NCBI GenBank assembly: GCA_958448515.1
Contig: CAUDEF010000002.1
Coordinates: 1 to 64,000 of the forward strand
Direction: 5' to 3'
DNA: 64,000 bases
Source of the DNA: an uncultured Phascolarctobacterium sp.
GTDB lineage: Bacteria; Bacillota; Negativicutes; Acidaminococcales; Acidaminococcaceae
Shown in pieces: positions 59,464 through 64,000 of the stretch; the first letter of the stretch is position 1; each line of letters begins with the position of its first letter. Below the pieces are notes generated by a model. The model worked only from the letters and a program-made list of their open reading frames with translations. It made no database searches and had not been told where the DNA came from. The translations under genes were made by a program, and so were the position numbers.

Positions 59464-60684
59464 ATGTCAGTATTTGACGTGTTGCAAGAACGTGGGTTTA
59501 TAAAGCAAATGTCCCACGAAAATGAAATTAAAGAACTTTTGGAAAAGGAAAAAATTACTTTTTATATAGGCTTTGATCCGACAGCAGACAGTCTGCATGT
59601 AGGTCATTTTATTGCATTAATGATGATGAGCCATATGCAAAAAGCCGGTCACAGACCTATTTGCCTTTTAGGCGGCGGTACAGGCATGGTTGGTGATCCA
59701 AGCGGTAAAGACGAGATGCGCAAAATGCTCACCACCGAATTTATTAATCACAATATTGCCTGCTTTAAAAAACAAATGGGCCGTTTCATTGACTTCTCTG
59801 ATAACAAAGCTATTTTGGCGAATAATGCGGACTGGCTTCTTGATTTAAATTATATTCAGCTGCTTCGTGAAGTAGGTGTTCATTTTTCTGTAAATCGCAT
59901 GCTGACAGCTGAATGCTTCAAAAAACGTCTTGAACGCGGTTTATCTTTCTTTGAATTTAACTATATGATTATGCAAAGCTATGATTTCTGGCGCTTGAAT
60001 ACAGAATATGGCTGCATCATGCAGCTTGGCGGTGATGACCAATGGTCCAACATGCTGGCAGGTGTAGAACTTATTCGCCGTAAAGAACAAAAACCTGCTT
60101 ACTGCATGACCTGCAAGCTTTTAACAACAAGTGACGGACGCAAAATGGGCAAAACCGAAAAAGGTGCGTTATGGCTTGATCCGGAAAAAACTTCTCCATA
60201 CGATTTTTATCAATACTGGAGAAATGTTGATGACAGTGATGTTGAAAACTGCCTGAGCTTATTAACATTCCTTCCCATGGATGAAGTTCGCCGTTTAGGT
60301 GCTCTTAAAGACGCAGAAATCAATATTGCCAAAAAAGTTCTTGCATATGAAGTAACCAAACTTGTTCATGGTGAAGAAGAAGCTAATAAAGCTCAGCAGG
60401 CAGCGGAAGCTTTATTCGGCGGCGGAACCAATCTTGAAAACGTACCTGCCGTAGAAATTACAGCAGCTGATATGAATGCCAAAATGATTGATGTACTCAC
60501 TGCCGGCAAAGTATTCTCCAGCAAACGTGAAGCTCGTCAGATGATCGCACAGGGCGGATTATATGTTAAAGATGAAGCAGTAAGCGATCCTGAAGCAACT
60601 TTCAGTGACAGTATGTTTGACGAGGACAAAAGTCTTTTAATCCGCAAGGGCAAAAAGAAATATTTCCGTTTAATTGTAAAATAA
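59464..60684 (+). CDS. tyrS: Tyrosyl-tRNA synthetase
   Basis: Charges tRNA-Tyr; 406 residues. Class I signatures are YIGFDPTADSLHVGHFIALM (HIGH variant HVGH) and GRKMGKTEKGALW (KMSKS variant KMGKT). The GGDDQWSNMLAG tyrosine-binding loop is present, and the C-terminal S4-like RNA-binding domain (about 345-406) is present. The length and the KMGKT form fit the TyrZ/TyrRS class common in Clostridia. The ATG at 59464 follows GGGAGGT. It stands alone with a terminator. Confidence 0.95.
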   Translation: MSVFDVLQERGFIKQMSHENEIKELLEKEKITFYIGFDPTADSLHVGHFIALMMMSHMQKAGHRPICLLGGGTGMVGDPSGKDEMRKMLTTEFINHNIACFKKQMGRFIDFSDNKAILANNADWLLDLNYIQLLREVGVHFSVNRMLTAECFKKRLERGLSFFEFNYMIMQSYDFWRLNTEYGCIMQLGGDDQWSNMLAGVELIRRKEQKPAYCMTCKLLTTSDGRKMGKTEKGALWLDPEKTSPYDFYQYWRNVDDSDVENCLSLLTFLPMDEVRRLGALKDAEINIAKKVLAYEVTKLVHGEEEANKAQQAAEALFGGGTNLENVPAVEITAADMNAKMIDVLTAGKVFSSKREARQMIAQGGLYVKDEAVSDPEATFSDSMFDEDKSLLIRKGKKKYFRLIVK

Positions 60685-60685
60685 C

Positions 60686-60722
60686 AGAAAAAAACAACCG
60701 CTTTACAGCGGTTGTTTTTACT
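60686..60722 (+). terminator. Terminator of tyrS
   Basis: The hairpin AAAAACAACCGCT/AGCGGTTGTTTTT directly follows the stop codon. Confidence 0.85.
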
Positions 60723-60827
60723 ATTTTATGTATAAATATAACAATAAAATGGTGTATCAAGATATTTTTAGATTTTTTACTCATATTTATCTTTTAACAC
60801 TGTATAAATATATGATTTGACATAATA

Positions 60828-60856
60828 TTGCAAATATTCATAAATTTTATTATAAT
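60828..60856 (+). promoter_or_regulatory. Promoter of brnQ
   Basis: TTGCAA (60828-60833) and a perfect TATAAT (60851-60856) are 17 bp apart. The predicted transcript starts about 9 nt before the leader hairpin. Confidence 0.7.
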
Positions 60857-60871
60857 AGTTACAGTCAAATG

Positions 60872-60904
60872 CTTCTCCGTGCATTTTGGAGAAGTTTTTT
60901 TATT
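60872..60904 (+). terminator. Leader terminator in front of brnQ
   Basis: The hairpin CTTCTCC/GGAGAAG with a nine-base loop is followed by TTTTTTT and sits 23 bp before the brnQ start, between its promoter and ribosome site. It has the form of an attenuator, but the leader is too short for a T-box or a known aptamer. Confidence 0.6.
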
Positions 60905-60926
60905 TCTTTTTTTAGGAGAGTAGTAC

Positions 60927-62246
60927 ATGAATCAAAAAATTAATATGTCCCTTATAATACCTATCGGCTTAATGCTGTTTTCTTTTTTCTTTGGTGCCGG
61001 TAATTTTATTTTCCCTCCAGTTTTAGGTCAGCAGGCAGGTGAAAATATAGCACTGGCCACTCTTGGATTTTGCATAAGCGGTGTAGGACTTCCGTTAATG
61101 GGTGTTATAGCTATGGCAATTAACCGCAGTGATAACCCGGATAACCTTGCTTTACCTGTTCATCCTTTGTTCGCTAAAGCGCTTGTTATAATATGTGCTC
61201 TTACCATAGGACCATTTTTCGCTATTCCGCGTACAGCTGCAGTTTCATTTGATACCGGTATTCTTGCTTTTGTTCCTGCCGGTTATCATGAGCTTGGACT
61301 TGCTGTTTATTCATTCCTGTTTTTCCTGCTTACATATTACTTGGCAGTTAATCCTTCCAAAATCATAGATAATATAGGCAAAATCCTTACACCGTTATTG
61401 CTGGTCTGCCTTGCAATATTGATTATATGTGTTTTTGTTTCTCCTCTTGGCTCCACTCAGGCAGCGCAGGGAGATTACGTATCTGTTCCTTTCTTTAAAG
61501 GTTTCCAGGAAGGCTACAATACTATGGACCTTTTGGCAGCAATGCTTTTCGGTGCAGCTACAGTAAACGCCATAGAAAGCAAGGGAATTCTTGATCATAA
61601 ACTGCTTACCAGACTTTGTATATATGCCGGATTAATTGCTGCAGCATTTTTGGCGATTATTTATTCCTCCCTTGCTTATACAGGTGCAACCAGTGTACAG
61701 GCTTTCGGTATTATGTCTAATGGCGGACAGCTTTTAAACTTGATTTCCGTTCATTACATGGGTGAATTTGGAAAAATAATTTTGGCACTTATAATTTTCT
61801 TTGCCTGCATCACAACCAGTATAGGTTTAACATCTTCTATCTCCGGTTATTTTAATGTTTTATTCAAAGAAAAAATTCAGTACCAGCGCTATGTACTGGC
61901 AATTACAGTTTTTAGTTTTGCCGTATCAAATGTAGGTTTGAACAATATAATCAAACTCTCCATCCCTGTTTTGTGTATGCTTTACCCTATTGTGATAGCG
62001 CTTGTTATCTTAAACGTTGGCAATAAAATTTTTAAACGCGACCCTAAAATTTTCCGTCCGTGCCTGTTTTTCACTACAGTTTTTGCTGTTCTTGACGGAT
62101 TAAAAGCGGCAGGCATTGATACCGGCTTTGTAAATACCTTTTTACAGTCCACTCTTCCCCTTTATGATATCGGTTTTGGCTGGATATCTCCCTGTCTTTT
62201 AGGAATTATCGCAGGATTTTTCTGGAAAGCTTTCAGTAAAAATTAA
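60927..62246 (+). CDS. brnQ: Branched-chain amino acid:cation symporter BrnQ
   Basis: A 439-residue twelve-segment LIVCS-family transporter for leucine, isoleucine and valine driven by Na+ or H+. The family start (FSFFFGAGNFIFPPVLGQQAG), GPFFAIPRTAAVSFDTG and the CITTSIGLTSSISGYF segment are clear. The gene is preceded by a leader terminator, so expression is probably attenuated. The ATG at 60927 follows AGGAGAG. A terminator follows. Confidence 0.94.
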   Translation: MNQKINMSLIIPIGLMLFSFFFGAGNFIFPPVLGQQAGENIALATLGFCISGVGLPLMGVIAMAINRSDNPDNLALPVHPLFAKALVIICALTIGPFFAIPRTAAVSFDTGILAFVPAGYHELGLAVYSFLFFLLTYYLAVNPSKIIDNIGKILTPLLLVCLAILIICVFVSPLGSTQAAQGDYVSVPFFKGFQEGYNTMDLLAAMLFGAATVNAIESKGILDHKLLTRLCIYAGLIAAAFLAIIYSSLAYTGATSVQAFGIMSNGGQLLNLISVHYMGEFGKIILALIIFFACITTSIGLTSSISGYFNVLFKEKIQYQRYVLAITVFSFAVSNVGLNNIIKLSIPVLCMLYPIVIALVILNVGNKIFKRDPKIFRPCLFFTTVFAVLDGLKAAGIDTGFVNTFLQSTLPLYDIGFGWISPCLLGIIAGFFWKAFSKN

Positions 62247-62250
62247 CTGC

Positions 62251-62287
62251 AAAAGACCTGCCTTTTGGCAGGTCTTTTATTTTTTGT
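62251..62287 (+). terminator. Terminator of brnQ
   Basis: The hairpin AAAAGACCTGCC/GGCAGGTCTTTT is followed by a T-rich tail just after the stop codon. Confidence 0.85.
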
Positions 62288-62346
62288 CTTAAAGGTATAT
62301 ACTATACTAGTATTTATTATGTCTATTATTTGGAGGAGATATAAAT

Positions 62347-63201
62347 ATGACTGATAATGAAAAAAAATGCAGCAGTACCTGCGACCGCAGCAGCTGCGAA
62401 GGTTGTCCAAGTGCAGGTCAGCAACATGAAACACCGGATTTTACTGCCCATTTAAATCCGATGAGCAAAGTAAAAAAAGTAATTGGTATTGTCAGCGGCA
62501 AAGGCGGTGTAGGCAAATCTCTTGTTACGGCATTAATGGCTTCTTCCATGAAGAAAAAAGGCTACCGTACCGCTGTTTTAGATGCTGATATAACAGGTCC
62601 TTCCATACCCAAAGCTTTTGGATTAACTGGAAGAGCAAGCGGCAATGAAATTGGATTAATGCCCCTTACAACAAACTCCGGCATAGAAGTAATTTCTGCC
62701 AATATGTTTTTGCAGAATGAATCTGACCCGGTTGTATGGCGTGGTCCTATGATTGCCAATATGGTTAAACAGTTTTGGAGTGATGTTATCTGGACTGATA
62801 TAGATTATATGTTCATTGATATGCCTCCTGGAACAGGCGATGTACCTTTAACCGTTTTTCAATCTTTGCCTGTAGATGGAATTATTATTGTTACTTCACC
62901 CCAGGAACTCGTTTCAATGATTGTTTCAAAAGCTGTCAAAATGGCTCAGATGATGAACATCCCAATACTGGGTCTTGTGGAAAACTACTCTTATTTTCAT
63001 TGCCCTGATAACGGCATTGATTACAAAATATTCGGCGAAAGCCATCTGGAAGAATCTGCTGCTGCCTACGGCTTGAAAGTACTGGCAAAACTGCCGATTG
63101 ATCCCGCAATAGCTGCTGCCTGTGATAAAGGAGAAATTGAAACCATCAATTTACCCACTGCAGATACCTGCGCAAGCTATATAGAAGATTTGTTAAAATA
63201 A
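62347..63201 (+). CDS. Mrp/NBP35-type iron-sulfur cluster carrier ATPase
   Basis: A 284-residue P-loop ATPase of the Mrp/ApbC/NBP35 group that binds and transfers [4Fe-4S] clusters. The N-terminal cysteine cluster Cys8, Cys12, Cys17 and Cys20 resembles the NBP35 ferredoxin-like module. The deviant Walker A GIVSGKGGVGKSLVTALM, the VLDADITGPSIPKAFG switch and MPPGTGDVPLTVFQSLP are clear. The ATG at 62347 follows GGAGGAG. It probably loads iron-sulfur enzymes such as the hydrogenase, ThiH and Etf in this anaerobe, though that is inference. Confidence 0.92.
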   Translation: MTDNEKKCSSTCDRSSCEGCPSAGQQHETPDFTAHLNPMSKVKKVIGIVSGKGGVGKSLVTALMASSMKKKGYRTAVLDADITGPSIPKAFGLTGRASGNEIGLMPLTTNSGIEVISANMFLQNESDPVVWRGPMIANMVKQFWSDVIWTDIDYMFIDMPPGTGDVPLTVFQSLPVDGIIIVTSPQELVSMIVSKAVKMAQMMNIPILGLVENYSYFHCPDNGIDYKIFGESHLEESAAAYGLKVLAKLPIDPAIAAACDKGEIETINLPTADTCASYIEDLLK

Positions 63202-63246
63202 AAATACCTGCTTCACTGAAAATTTAGTGAAGCAGGTATTTTTTTA
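63201..63246. terminator. Bidirectional terminator
   Basis: The hairpin AAAATACCTGCTTCACT/AGTGAAGCAGGTATTTTT separates the converging Mrp gene and sensor kinase and has A and T flanks on both sides. Confidence 0.88.
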
Positions 63247-64000
63247 TTTTATTTCCAGCAAATTTTTAGGTAATTTTATAATAAAGTTTGTACCTCTGCC
63301 AACAGCACTGTTAACCTTGATGCTACCTTTATGGTACATTATGCTGTGCTTGACAATAGAAAGACCCAGACCAGTACCTTCTACAGCCTTATGTCTGCTT
63401 TTATCAATACGATAAAATCTTTCAAAGATACGATCTTTCTCTTCTATGGAAATGCCCATTCCCGTATCGGCAACAGACACGTTCCATTTATTTTCTTTTT
63501 CACTGATATCTACTGTTACACTTCCGCCAGGATTATTATATTTAATACCGTTATCAATAAGATTAACAAATATTTCCTCAATCATGGAAGGAATACCTAT
63601 CATCAGACATTTATCCTGTCTGCAGACAAGGTTCAAAGTAATATTATTTTTAGCGGCTTTATGCATCAGTCTGTTAATAACGCTCTGAACGATAACTTTA
63701 AGGTCTACCTCTTCCAAAGCATCCTTATTCTGTTCTTCAAGCTTTGACAGCTTAATAATATCATCAATCAGGTGAAGAAGATTTTTGGCCTCATCATAAA
63801 TCTTCTGCAAAAATCTCGGCCTGTCATCATCCCGCACCAGTCCGTTTATCATAATCTCTGTATAGCCTAAAATAGACTGCAGTGGCGTTTTTAATTCGTG
63901 AGATACATTAGCGGAAAACTCTCTTCTGAGTTTTTCTGACGCCGTTTTTTCAGTTACGTCCATTATGATAAGAACTACGCCTTTATCGCCTGCTCTGCTG
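63244..64000 (-). CDS. Sensor histidine kinase, 3' part (truncated by the window edge)
   Basis: The C-terminal 252 or so residues of a PhoR-type two-component sensor. Codons before the first Met (63963) continue the frame to the edge (SRAGDKGVVLIIMDVTEK), looking like the end of a PAS domain, so the gene begins outside the window. HisKA has the H box REFSANVSHELKTPLQSILGY. The ATP-binding domain has N box FVNLIDNGIKYN, G1 DTGMGIS, F box ERFYRIDKS and G2 GTGLGLSIVKH. The ligand-sensing part and the response regulator are not visible. Confidence 0.9.
   Translation of the reverse strand, partial: SRAGDKGVVLIIMDVTEKTASEKLRREFSANVSHELKTPLQSILGYTEIMINGLVRDDDRPRFLQKIYDEAKNLLHLIDDIIKLSKLEEQNKDALEEVDLKVIVQSVINRLMHKAAKNNITLNLVCRQDKCLMIGIPSMIEEIFVNLIDNGIKYNNPGGSVTVDISEKENKWNVSVADTGMGISIEEKDRIFERFYRIDKSRHKAVEGTGLGLSIVKHSIMYHKGSIKVNSAVGRGTNFIIKLPKNLLEIK

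Noticed and set aside
1..64000. Mobile elements, CRISPR arrays, prophage or defence islands
   Set aside because: No transposase, integrase, regularly spaced repeats or phage genes were seen. Gene order and base composition look uniform throughout.

Overview
The window looks like ordinary chromosome from an anaerobic, diderm low-GC Firmicute, most likely a member of the Negativicutes (Selenomonadales/Acidaminococcales/Veillonellales type). This is inferred from Firmicute-type gene order and regulation (dnaG-rpoD near the CcpN/YqzB and YqfL-type genes, a PyrR-type pyr leader, glycine and ZTP riboswitches, the YhfST/BioY set), together with an OstA/LptA-like periplasmic protein that points to an outer membrane. 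Anaerobic metabolism is shown by an [FeFe]-hydrogenase, a ferredoxin-type EtfAB, the oxygen-sensitive ThiH, PyrK/PyrDB and a PPDK regulatory protein. No prophage, insertion sequence, CRISPR array or rRNA operon was seen. The species cannot be named from the sequence alone.

Layout. 1-3.2 kb: two adjacent AgcS amino acid:Na+ symporters; only the left copy has a tandem glycine riboswitch. 3.4-3.6 kb: tRNA-Ala and a CAT-anticodon tRNA. 3.7-9.3 kb: rpoD, dnaG, an LptA-like gene, the PPDK regulatory protein and a CcpN-like HTH-CBS regulator. 9.4-12.2 kb: a FecBCD-type ABC importer with a Fur-box-like site just downstream of its promoter. 12.3-14.2 kb: a DUF896 protein, an RluA-type pseudouridine synthase and class II fructose-bisphosphate aldolase. 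14.2-17.7 kb: thiSFGHE operon with a leader terminator but no TPP aptamer. 17.8-19.2 kb: a ZTP riboswitch controlling an OFA-type MFS transporter. 19.3-29 kb: one strand carries etfBA, a small DUF2007-like gene, pyk, an unrecognised 353-aa gene and rbsKDACB. 29-36.4 kb: dnaE, divergent from an [FeFe]-hydrogenase and its GltD-like flavoprotein partner. 36.4-46.1 kb: complete pyrimidine operon pyrB-pyrC-carA-carB-pyrK-pyrD-pyrF-pyrE behind a PyrR-type attenuator. 46.2-50.9 kb: an acyltransferase, then a biotin-linked operon (MaoC-like hydratase, BioY, YhfS-like thiolase, YhfT-like ligase) behind a long palindromic operator. 50.9-56 kb: recD2-comFC-anion permease-dinB, with a possible SOS box. 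56-64 kb: a SpeD-like protein lacking the pyruvoyl serine, a HAD hydrolase, a secreted pentapeptide-repeat protein, tRNA-Pro, a small unknown gene, mscL, tyrS, brnQ, an Mrp/NBP35-type ATPase, and the 3' part of a sensor kinase cut by the window edge.

The strongest leads are the SpeD homologue in which only the pyruvoyl-forming serine is replaced (Gly67), the bioY operon with an added MaoC-type hydratase and an 18-16-18 palindrome over its promoter, the ZTP-riboswitch-controlled OFA transporter, the hydrogenase paired with a NuoF-tail/GltD fusion, and the PPDK regulatory protein that seems to start at a non-canonical ATA/ATC codon. All RNA and operator calls were made by eye from consensus features and base pairing, not by covariance models.
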